From: JACDHG01 sp963815295
GTDB taxonomy: Bacteria > Actinomycetota > Actinomycetes > Propionibacteriales > Nocardioidaceae
Direction: 5' to 3'
Assembly (NCBI GenBank): GCA_963815295.1
Contig: CAWFFZ010000008.1
Coordinates: 930,001 to 994,000, forward strand
DNA: 64,000 nucleotides
The position numbers and the translations under genes are program-made. The stretch's first letter is position 1, and each line of letters starts with the position of its first letter. The notes below the pieces were generated by a model. It was given only the letters and a program-made list of their open reading frames with translations. It was not told the origin of the DNA and searched no databases. This document shows positions 44,301 to 50,815 of this stretch, piece after piece.

Positions 44301-44606
44301 AGCGAGTTCACCCTCACCTTGGCCGATGCGTCGACCGGCGAGCCGATCGACGACCTGCAGCCGTACCTCGCAGCGGCGGGGCACGTCGTCGTGATGCGGG
44401 CGGACGGCAGCCAGTTCGCTCACGTGCACGCGGAAGAGGAAGACGCGTCGGGAGAGCCCATCTTCGCCTTGCCCGGCCAGGAGTTCGGGCCGGAGCTCGA
44501 CCTGCACGTGCGGTTCGAGACGGGCGGCGTCTACCAGCTGTGGGCGCAGTTCGAGCTCTCTGACGGTGGCGTGATCACGGTTCCGTTCACGGTGGAAGCC
44601 TCCTGA
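41343..44606 (+). CDS. copA: Copper-exporting P1B-type ATPase fused to an extracytoplasmic copper-binding-like C-terminal region
   Basis: 1087 residues. N-terminal HMA domain with MTCASC (Cys25, Cys28). P1B core: CPC motif (407-409) in ISACPCALGLATP, TGES loop, phosphorylated Asp451 in LDKTGTITTG, SEHPLGEAI (HP motif) and MVGDGINDAPA (GDGIND from 649). After the usual final helices an added membrane segment (about 782-799, YLAAIAVLAVAVGGAL) is followed by about 285 extra residues. These hold a Met cluster (Met823, 825, 829, 832, 833) and two beta modules with His-rich strands (WMHFIVT, FSHLHAEP; GHVVVMRADGSQFAHVHAEE). The tail probably lies outside and accepts copper from the pump. Confidence 0.93.
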   Translation: MTTTTPPTIRSARQHVELDIVGMTCASCVGRVEKALAKVDGVSEAQVNLATEVASVSYDTDRVGLDQLTDAVAAAGYTGAVRTPEIAPVPRNAAPEDAPDERERARDTELAGLKRRWQVALSTGLAMMALMYVPISIDTMDWLMPLLLVVATFVQFWAAKGIYQAAWAAARHRAANMNTLVALGTSVAYGYSAFVTLWPAQAQAWGLPLHVYFETSIVIIALILMGRWMEGKAKKETASAIKALVGLQPKTARVLRDGAEVDIPIRSVVVGDLVRVRPGEKIPVDGTVAEGTSTVDESMLTGESLPQDKAVGDTVIGATMNRTGSIVLTTTAVGSDTALAQIVRLVEGAQGSKAPMQRLADRVSAWFIPAVLALAVVTFAAWAIFGPEGQRLTLAVGTTIALLISACPCALGLATPIAVMVGTGKAAEMGILITSGEALEQARRLTAVVLDKTGTITTGRPSLVDVVAAEGWRDDDIVRLAAAAEVGSEHPLGEAIVAAAHERSLQVPHADAFATRPGNGIDATVEGRLVLAGNRRLMVAEGVDVASLAAAADEVAARGATPLYVAVDGAAAALLVVADPVKPESAEAVAELRALGLQVWMLTGDNEATARAIANEVGIEHVIADVLPAEKSDRVVALQSEGHVVAMVGDGINDAPALAQADLGCAIGTGTDVAIAASDITLVGGDLRSVVSAIALSRATVSTIKAGLFWAFAYNVLLLPVAAGLLYPVNGLLLDPVLAAAAMAMSSVSVVTNALRLRGFKRPSSPEEILHPPVTARVKQYSYLAAIAVLAVAVGGALTSLSRSDAAQQGMNGILAWTERTGMPMRPAMSVMMAAEVTPVDAAMAGVDVSLDFPADIQPGESTRVVVQVTDSSTGEPVTDITRSHDAWMHFIVTRDDLGEFSHLHAEPTDNPGELAVDVVFPTAGDYQIHTEFRRQGEMSDILDSQQVRVGGTGTESPVTLTPGSRTQVVDGVQVTLDGDAVVEKASEFTLTLADASTGEPIDDLQPYLAAAGHVVVMRADGSQFAHVHAEEEDASGEPIFALPGQEFGPELDLHVRFETGGVYQLWAQFELSDGGVITVPFTVEAS

Positions 44607-45085
44607 TGCAAGGCCAGGCGCACGCAGAACGCGACTCGCCGGCTGGACGGGAGCTGACGAGAGTGGCTGTGTCCGCGACTCTGCACTGCCTGACCGGCTG
44701 TGCGATCGGCGAGGTGCTCGGCATGGTGATCGGCACCGCGCTTGGCTGGGGCGACGGTGCGACGATCGCGCTGGCGGTCGCCTTGGCGTTCTTCTTCGGG
44801 TATGCCCTGACTATCACTCCCGTCCTGCGCAGCGGCCTCACTCTGCGTGCGGCGATCGGAGTTGCGCTCGCCGCCGACACGGTCTCGATCCTGGTCATGG
44901 AGATCGTCGACAACGCGGTCATCCTCGCCGTGCCGGGTGCGATGGAGGCTGGCCTGGAGAGTTGGCTGTTCTGGTCGGCGCTTGCGTTCTCGTTGGTGGT
45001 GGCGTTCGTCGTCACCGTGCCGGTCAACCGCTGGATGATCGGCCGGGGGCGCGGCCACGCGGTAGTCCACGCGCACCACCACTGA
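44606..45085 (+). CDS. DUF4396 membrane protein
   Basis: 159 residues whose ATG overlaps the TGA of the copper ATPase gene by one base. Four membrane helices: VSATLHCLTGCAIGEVLGMV, IALAVALAFFFGYALTITPV, VALAADTVSILVMEIVDNAV and SWLFWSALAFSLVVAFVVTV. The C-terminus ends in a His-rich tail (VVHAHHH), and HCLTGC in helix 1 offers thiols. DUF4396 genes recur beside copper ATPases; the role is unknown, perhaps copper handling in the membrane. The tail could bind metal directly. Confidence 0.85.
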   Translation: MQGQAHAERDSPAGRELTRVAVSATLHCLTGCAIGEVLGMVIGTALGWGDGATIALAVALAFFFGYALTITPVLRSGLTLRAAIGVALAADTVSILVMEIVDNAVILAVPGAMEAGLESWLFWSALAFSLVVAFVVTVPVNRWMIGRGRGHAVVHAHHH

Positions 45086-45177
45086 CACAGTCCTGTCCTC
45101 TCGACTCGCGGCAGGTTTGAACCAGCCGCTGACGGGGACAGGTTTCTCAGAGACCCGATTCAACGCAGGAGGACGAC

Positions 45178-45717
45178 ATGAGTGGAGTGCTCGAAGGTAA
45201 GACGATCGCGTTCGCAACTGCCGGAGAAGGGATCGAGCAGATCGAGCTGACCGAGCCGTGGAAGGCCGTCGAGGAGGCCGGTGGGACACCCAAGCTCCTG
45301 TCGTCCAAACCCGGCGAAGTTCAGGCGTACAACCATCTCGACAAGGCCGACACGTTCGACGTCGATGCGACGTTCGATGCAGTCTCGGTCGACGACTACG
45401 ACGCTCTGGTGCTGCCCGGTGGCGTGGCCAACCCCGATGCACTGCGTCTCGATGAGTCAGCAATCGCCTTCATCCGGGGCTTCTTCGAGGCGGATAAGCC
45501 GGTTGCGGCCATCTGCCACGCGCCCTGGACACTGATCGAGGCTGGCGTGGTGTCCGGCAAGACGGTGACGTCGTGGCCGAGTCTGCGGACAGACCTCACC
45601 AACGCCGGAGCCAACTGGGTCGACGAGGAAGTCGTCCACGACAGCGGTTTGGTCACGAGCCGAAAGCCTGACGACCTGGAAGCATTTTGCTCGACGTTCG
45701 TGAAGGCGTTCGCCTAA
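45178..45717 (+). CDS. DJ-1/PfpI-family protein (type 1 glutamine amidotransferase-like)
   Basis: 179 residues with a strong ribosome-binding site AGGAGG 6 bases before the ATG. Motifs: IAFATAGEGIEQIELTEPWK (conserved Glu), VDDYDALVLPGGVANPD, FFEADKPVAAICHAPWTLIE with nucleophile Cys in AICHAP, VTSWPSLRTDLTNAG and an end region VTSRKPDDLEAFCSTF. This is the PfpI/YhbO-like stress protein branch, which acts as a deglycase or glyoxalase-like protector in some species. Separate from the copper operon by 92 bp and followed by a terminator. Confidence 0.9.
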   Translation: MSGVLEGKTIAFATAGEGIEQIELTEPWKAVEEAGGTPKLLSSKPGEVQAYNHLDKADTFDVDATFDAVSVDDYDALVLPGGVANPDALRLDESAIAFIRGFFEADKPVAAICHAPWTLIEAGVVSGKTVTSWPSLRTDLTNAGANWVDEEVVHDSGLVTSRKPDDLEAFCSTFVKAFA

Positions 45718-45734
45718 CTACTAGGCGCACAACT

Positions 45735-45775
45735 GCACCCCGACCGGCCGCCTGTTTGGCGGCTTGGCGGGGTGC
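45735..45775. terminator. Intrinsic-type terminator after the DJ-1/PfpI gene
   Basis: GCACCCCG at 45735-45742 pairs with CGGGGTGC at 45768-45775, with a nested GCCGCC/GGCGGC-type stem inside and TTT immediately after. It also lies at the end of the minus-strand DUF222/HNH pseudogene, so it can serve both directions. Confidence 0.8.
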
Positions 45776-45791
45776 TTTGTGTTGCGGAGGG

Positions 45792-47167
45792 TTAGGCGCT
45801 GAGTCGGTGGGTGCCGGTGTGGTCGACGAGCCAGTATCTGCCGTGGGGTGATCGCCACAGGTAGATGCCGGGGAAGGGTTGTTTCACTTGCCATTTGCCG
45901 TGGGTGCGGATCCGGTGATGGTGTCGGGTCAGGGGTCCGAGTTTCCCGATCCCGGTTTGGCCGGGTGGTCCGCCGTCGTCGGGATGCGACGTAGGGGATG
46001 GTGTGGTCGAGGTCCATCTTGCGGCTGAGGCAGGACGCGTAGGGGAAGGTGTCGGCCGGTGACGATGAGGTGGACGGCTTCGCGGATGTGGTCGGGGATT
46101 TCGTAGGCGTCGACGGGTGCGATCCCGGCGATGTCGATCACGGGTTTGATGGTGATGGTGCAGTCGCCGAGCCATTGTTTGGCTTGGTCGACGGTGACGG
46201 GTCCGATCCCTTCCACCCGCGCCACACCCTCGCCTTGTTCCAGCGATTCCTTGGTCAGGTGGACGTAGAGGACTGCTTTGGGTCTGCGGGTCGACCTTGA
46301 TGCTGACTCCGCGCACGAACGCTGCCGGGTCACCGCCGATCTCCTTGGTGTCGAGCTGGTCGAGATCGGGTCGCGGGCCGCCCGGCTGGTCGACCGGCGT
46401 GACGGTGGCGGTGGCGTAGAGGTCCATCGTCTGTTGGGGGTTGGCGAGGATGCCGAGGGCTTTGGACCGGCGTACTTCTTTGCTGTCGGTGTCGCCGAGG
46501 AGTCCGAGGGCGTCGGCGGTGCGGTTGAGTCCGGCGTCGAAGCGGAGTGCGTCGGGTCCGGCGGCGGCGAAGGCGCCGGTGATGGTGCCGGTGTCGTCGG
46601 CGGGGTTGAGCCAGACGCCGCGGTTGCGGCGGTGGGATTCTTCGCGTTGGCGGGCGTAGTCGGGGTCGGTGTCGATGATCGCGGCCTGCACCACCTTCGC
46701 CAGGCGTCCCCAGGTGAGTGAGTGGGCGTATTTGGCGACCCTGCGGTCTACCACGGCCGCGGTCTCTTGGGAGACGTCGCGGGTGTCGGTGGCGATTTGG
46801 CGTCCGATCCACGGTTTGACTTCGCCGGCCTGGATCCGGGCCCACAGTTGGGGGAGGCGGTGGCGGAGGTCGAGGGCGTCGCCGATCAGCCTGGCGGCCG
46901 AGGCGGGGGAGATGGCGAGTTCGGCGCCGAGTTCGGCGGGGCAGAACTCGCGATACGTCGGGGGTGCCGTCGCCGCCGAGTGGGAGCATCTGCTCCACCC
47001 CGGGCAATCCGTAGCTCGGTCGACTCGAGGACGCCGTGGAGGTCGGCCCAGTGCGGCGGCGTCTTCGAGGATCGCGACTTCGGCACGGTGCGCCGACGCT
47101 TGCATTGCTCTGATGTGGGCAGGGTGGCGTCTGCGTCGAGGGTGGGGTCGGTGTCGGTGTCGATCAT
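45792..47167 (-). pseudogene. DUF222/HNH endonuclease (13E12-type), multiply frameshifted
   Basis: The family sequence can be followed only by switching frame about seven times on the minus strand. In order: MIDTDTDPTLDADATLPTSE (start at 47167); HRAEVAILEDAAA; WADLHGVLESTELRIA; GVEQMLPLGGDGTPDVS; EFCPAELGAELAISPASAAR and the long DUF222 core; AVLYVHLTKESLEQGEG to AYEIPDHIREAVHLIV; then DTFPYASCLSRKMDLDHTIP (HNH zinc and His residues); and HGKWQVKQPFPGIYLWRSPH to the stop at 45792. All parts of a full-length gene remain in order, so it decayed by small indels. It is flanked by short repeats at its 5' side. Confidence 0.85.
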
Positions 47168-47392
47168 GGGTTGAATCTATCGGTGACCGCCGACAGTTCT
47201 GATGCTCAGAACCCCTTATACACAACGGTTTTCGAGACTTTTTCGATTCGTGTTTGGGGTGCCTGTCGTGTCATGTGATGTTGGGCTGGTGGGGAGTGGT
47301 CGGCGGGCTCTTGCGCCTGTCGCTTCGCTCCTTGACGGCGCTGCGAGTCCTCGCCGCCCCTCCCTACCGCCGAACCGCAGCTCGACCGCCGG

Positions 47393-47695
47393 GGTCTCGA
47401 CAAGCTCGACCGACGTGCGTTCCGCAGTCGCCGGCGCGACGCAACCAACAGCGCAACTCCCGGCGTTGCTGCGCCTTCACCACAAGCGAACCGCCGGCCG
47501 CGTGCGCGCCGCAACCAGAAGCGAAACTTCCGGCGTTGCTGCGCCTTTCACCACGAGCGAAACTGCCGGCGATCGCCGGGGTCTCGACAAGCTAGACCGG
47601 CGTGGCACAGCTCGACCGACGAGGTCTCGACAGGCTCGACCGGCGGGGTTCTCGACAGGCTCGACCGATGGGTCTGGACAGGCTCGACCGGCTGG
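47393..47695 (+). repeat. Cluster of about 25-bp imperfect repeats (GGTCTCGACARGCTCGACCG type)
   Basis: At least five copies of GGTCTCGACARGCTCGACCG followed by RCG or similar begin at 47393, 47580, 47623, 47648 and 47671; the last three are nearly head to tail (spacing 25 and 23). Partial AGCTCGACCG units precede two of them (about 47379 and 47609). Each unit contains the imperfect dyad TCGA...TCGA. Interspersed intergenic repeats of this style are typical of Nocardioides-like genomes. Located just upstream of the DUF222/HNH pseudogene. Confidence 0.75.
47436..47563 (+). repeat. Two copies of a 55-bp repeat, 70 bp apart
   Basis: The segment 47436-47491 recurs at 47506-47563 with small changes. 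The shared core is CGGCGTTGCTGCGCC, then TTCACCAC and AGCGAA, preceded by GCAACCA in both copies. It lies inside the cluster of TCGA-type repeats and contains no plausible gene. Confidence 0.7.
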
Positions 47696-47729
47696 CTTCC
47701 AGGCTCGGCTGGTGGGTGCGGCTTCTACG

Positions 47730-48194
47730 ATGGGGGCGACCCGTGGTTTGCGGGAACGTCTTGCGGAAGAGTGGGCGGCAATGGGCTGGATCAAGCCGGT
47801 GGGCACCAAGCTGGTCAAGTACGGCCCGCAGGCCCAGCTGGTCTGGAAACACTTCGCGGCTCCCGCCACCGCCGCGGCGCAACGAACCTTCGCGGCCCAG
47901 GGAGCGCGCCGGACCGCGCTCAACCACGCCGACACCGTAGTCGAAGGCGCGATCTTGAAGGTCATGCACGAGGGTGTGACGTACTGGGTGGTGTTCAGCG
48001 GCGGCAAGGCGGTGACGGCATACCCGGTGACCAAGACACCCGTTGCCGACCTGATCGCAGACGCCAACCTGACCAAGATGATGACCCCTGACCAATTCCG
48101 AGCCAAGCAGGCCGAGGCGTCGAAGAAGCGCAAGGCCATCGAGTCGGCGCGGAGTTTCAGCGCGCAGCTGCGGCGAGGTCGCGACAAGTTCTGA
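47730..48194 (+). CDS. Hypothetical protein, conserved in appearance
   Basis: 154 residues from ATG 47730. The frame is open far upstream, but that part is only repeat sequence. Content: LAEEWAAMGWIKPVGTKLVK, YGPQAQLVWKHFAAPATAAA, ILKVMHEGVTYWVVFSGGKA (an antiparallel beta pair) and a basic, helical C-terminus (FRAKQAEASKKRKAIESARS) suggesting nucleic-acid or membrane contact. No signal peptide. I do not recognise the family. It is followed by about 210 bp of intergenic sequence before the M6 protease. Confidence 0.6.
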   Translation: MGATRGLRERLAEEWAAMGWIKPVGTKLVKYGPQAQLVWKHFAAPATAAAQRTFAAQGARRTALNHADTVVEGAILKVMHEGVTYWVVFSGGKAVTAYPVTKTPVADLIADANLTKMMTPDQFRAKQAEASKKRKAIESARSFSAQLRRGRDKF

Positions 48195-48403
48195 CGTCTC
48201 GGCTAGCAACGCCAGCTAAGTCACTTTGCGTAGCGCGCGGATGACTGACGGCCACGAATTATTTGCTCGTAGCCCTCGACATCGCACAAATGCCGTGAGA
48301 GGGTCCCTGATTGGCGCACCCGCCAATGCCTCCGTTCTCGGGGCCCTCCTCACCTGGTCAACCGCGTAACGGGGCGCACCAGTTCCAAGTCCCAGGAGGA
48401 TCC

Positions 48404-50683
48404 GTGAGACGACGCAGCACCAGCGTCTTGATCGGCTTGGCGGCCGCAGCGCTCGCCGTGCCGATGCTGAACCCGCCGGCAGGAGCATCACCGCCCGCAG
48501 AGGCTGCCCCCGCCCCCGAACCGGGCCCGGTCGATGGCCCGCGCCAGCAAGACAACTTCCCCAACAAGTTCGCCGACAAGCGTGACGCCCTCCGCGAGAA
48601 GGCCATCAGCGCCATGCTCAAGGGCAAGGCGGACGTCGTGCAGCACAAGGGCGGACAGGCCATCCAGCTCGGAGATCAGTACGTCGAGTACGGCATCGAG
48701 CGTCAGGAGTCGATCTTCAACATTCTCGTCGACTTCGGCACCCAGGTGGATCCGCGCTTCGACGCGACGCCGGGGCCGGTCCACGGCCAAATCCCCGAGC
48801 CAGACCGTAACTGGGACGGCAACGTCACCGACGACAACTCGACGTACTGGGAGCCGAACTTCGACAAGGCCCACTACGAGGAACTGATGTTCGGCGAGGG
48901 CGAGTCGTTCAAGAACTTCTACCTCCGCCAGTCCAACGGCCGGTTCCTCGCCACGGGTGAGGTCAGCGACTGGGTGCGGGTGCCGTTCAACGAGGCTCGC
49001 TACGGCGCGCGCAACAACGCCGATGGCTACTGGAACTTCATCAAGGACACCGCAAAGGCGTGGTACGACGCCCAAGTGGCGGCCGGAAAGTCAGTCGACG
49101 AGATCAAGAAAGAGCTCGCCGACTTCGACAAGTGGGACCGCTACGACTATGACCTCGACGGCGACTTCAACGAGTCCGACGGCTACATCGACCACTTCCA
49201 GGCCATCCACGCGGGTGAGGGCGAAGAGGCCGGTGGCGGCGCGCAAGGCGTCAACGCGATCTGGTCACACCGTTGGTATGCCTTCCAAAGTGATGCCGGC
49301 AGGACCGGCCCAGCCGGGAACCTCAAGGGCGGCGTGCCGATCGGCGACACCGGGATCTGGATCGGCGACTACACGACCGAGCCGGAGAATGGCGGGCTCG
49401 GTGTGTTTGCGCACGAGTTCGGCCACGACCTCGGTCTGCCGGACCTCTACGACACGGCCGGTGGCGACAACGGCACCGGATTCTGGACCCTGATGAGCGG
49501 CGGTTCCTGGCTCAACCACGGCGAAGACTCCATCGGAACGACGCCTGGCTACATGGGTGCGTGGGAGAAGCTGCAGCTCGGCTGGCTCGACTATTCCGAG
49601 GTCACGTACGGTCGTGACGCACGCGCCGAGCTCGGACCGGCTGACCAGGCTGGCAGCAAGTCGCAGGCGGTCTTGGTGCACCTTCCGAACAAGACCACGA
49701 CCACGGAGTACAACACGCCGTACTCCGGTTCGTTCGAGTGGTGGGGTGGCAGTGCCGACGACCTCAACACGACACTCACCCGCGAGGTCGACCTGACGGA
49801 CGCCGCCACGGCAACGCTGTCCGCCAAGGCGTTCTACGAGATCGAGGAGGGGTTCGACTACCTCTACGGAGAGGTTTCGACCGACGGCGGAGCCACGTGG
49901 GCCGACGCCGGCGATCCGATCAGCGCAACGTCGGACTGGACGGACATCTCCTATGACCTGACGCCCTACGCCGGCGAGACGGTGCAGTTCCGCTTCCGGT
50001 ACGCCACAGATGGCGGCCTGCACCTCGACGGTCCCTTCCTCGACGACATTGTGCTCACCGTCAACGGTGCGCCGGTATGGACCGACGATGTGGAGTCCGG
50101 CGACAACGGTTGGACCGCGAAGGGTTTCACGCGGATGGACGGCACCGTCACCAAGGTGACGGAGAAGTACTACCTCGCTGAGAACCGCGTCTACTCAGGC
50201 TATGACGAGACGCTCAAGACCGGCCCGTACAACTTTGGTTGGAGCAACTCCAAGCCCGACTGGGTGGAGCGTTTCCCCTACCAGAACGGTCTGCTCGTCT
50301 GGTTGGTAGACGACTCGTACGGCGACAACAACACGTCGGAGCATCCCGGACACGGTCTGGTGCTGCCTGTCGACGCTCGTCCGAAGGCGATCAAGTTCGC
50401 CGACGGCGTGCTGCTCGGCAACCGACGTCAGCCGTTCGACGCGACGTTCGGTCAGGAAAAGACCGACGCCGTGACGTTCCACCGCAACGGCACCGCCGTG
50501 AGGGTTCCGTCGAGCAAGCCAATTCCGGTGTTCGACGACCGTGACCCGAACCGGTACTGGTCGAGCGAGAACCCGTGGTCGTCGACCATCGTCGATGGTA
50601 CGGGGGTCAGGATCGCCGTCGCGGGTACGTCCAAGACAGGCGACGAGATGCAGATCCAAGTGACGTTCCGACGGCACCCCTGA
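48404..50683 (+). CDS. Secreted M6-family metalloprotease (immune inhibitor A-like)
   Basis: 759 residues from GTG 48404, preceded by GGAGGA. Signal peptide RRRSTSVLIGLAAAALAVPM, then a propeptide to about residue 130. Catalytic zinc motif HEFGHDLGLPDLYD (His337, Glu338, His341) and a Met-turn TLMSGGSW. Downstream modules include a fibronectin/CUB-like beta domain (YEIEEGFDYLYGEVSTDGGA, LDGPFLDDIVLTVNG) usual for immune inhibitor A proteases, which degrade host or competitor proteins. Own promoter region of about 200 bp and a strong terminator downstream. Confidence 0.92.
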   Translation: MRRRSTSVLIGLAAAALAVPMLNPPAGASPPAEAAPAPEPGPVDGPRQQDNFPNKFADKRDALREKAISAMLKGKADVVQHKGGQAIQLGDQYVEYGIERQESIFNILVDFGTQVDPRFDATPGPVHGQIPEPDRNWDGNVTDDNSTYWEPNFDKAHYEELMFGEGESFKNFYLRQSNGRFLATGEVSDWVRVPFNEARYGARNNADGYWNFIKDTAKAWYDAQVAAGKSVDEIKKELADFDKWDRYDYDLDGDFNESDGYIDHFQAIHAGEGEEAGGGAQGVNAIWSHRWYAFQSDAGRTGPAGNLKGGVPIGDTGIWIGDYTTEPENGGLGVFAHEFGHDLGLPDLYDTAGGDNGTGFWTLMSGGSWLNHGEDSIGTTPGYMGAWEKLQLGWLDYSEVTYGRDARAELGPADQAGSKSQAVLVHLPNKTTTTEYNTPYSGSFEWWGGSADDLNTTLTREVDLTDAATATLSAKAFYEIEEGFDYLYGEVSTDGGATWADAGDPISATSDWTDISYDLTPYAGETVQFRFRYATDGGLHLDGPFLDDIVLTVNGAPVWTDDVESGDNGWTAKGFTRMDGTVTKVTEKYYLAENRVYSGYDETLKTGPYNFGWSNSKPDWVERFPYQNGLLVWLVDDSYGDNNTSEHPGHGLVLPVDARPKAIKFADGVLLGNRRQPFDATFGQEKTDAVTFHRNGTAVRVPSSKPIPVFDDRDPNRYWSSENPWSSTIVDGTGVRIAVAGTSKTGDEMQIQVTFRRHP

Positions 50684-50702
50684 GGCGTCCGCGCCACCTG
50701 AC

Positions 50703-50743
50703 CCTGAGCCCCGAACTCGCTGCTGATGAGTTCGGGGCTCAGG
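50703..50743. terminator. Strong hairpin terminator after the M6 protease gene
   Basis: Perfect 16-bp inverted repeat: CCTGAGCCCCGAACTC (50703-50718) and its complement (50728-50743) with a 9-base loop, 20 bp after the stop codon. It separates the protease from the antiporter gene. Confidence 0.88.
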
Positions 50744-50815
50744 CGCTTGTTGACGCGTGTGCAGCCGCGGCGAGACAAGTTCTGAGTCACTTCGCGCCGG
50801 TGGGAGACTGCACCC

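Noticed and set aside
45093..45154. CCTGTCC and GGACAGG inverted repeat after the DUF4396 gene as a terminator
   Set aside because: The loop would be about 40 bases and the stem only 7 bp; too weak to call.
47379..47700. Possible CRISPR array
   Set aside because: Repeats are imperfect, spacing is irregular (23, 25, 43 and about 187 bp) and there are no uniform spacers or cas genes.
47202..47729. Upstream extension of the hypothetical gene at 47730 through the repeat cluster
   Set aside because: The extension translates repeats only; ATG 47730 begins the protein-like part.
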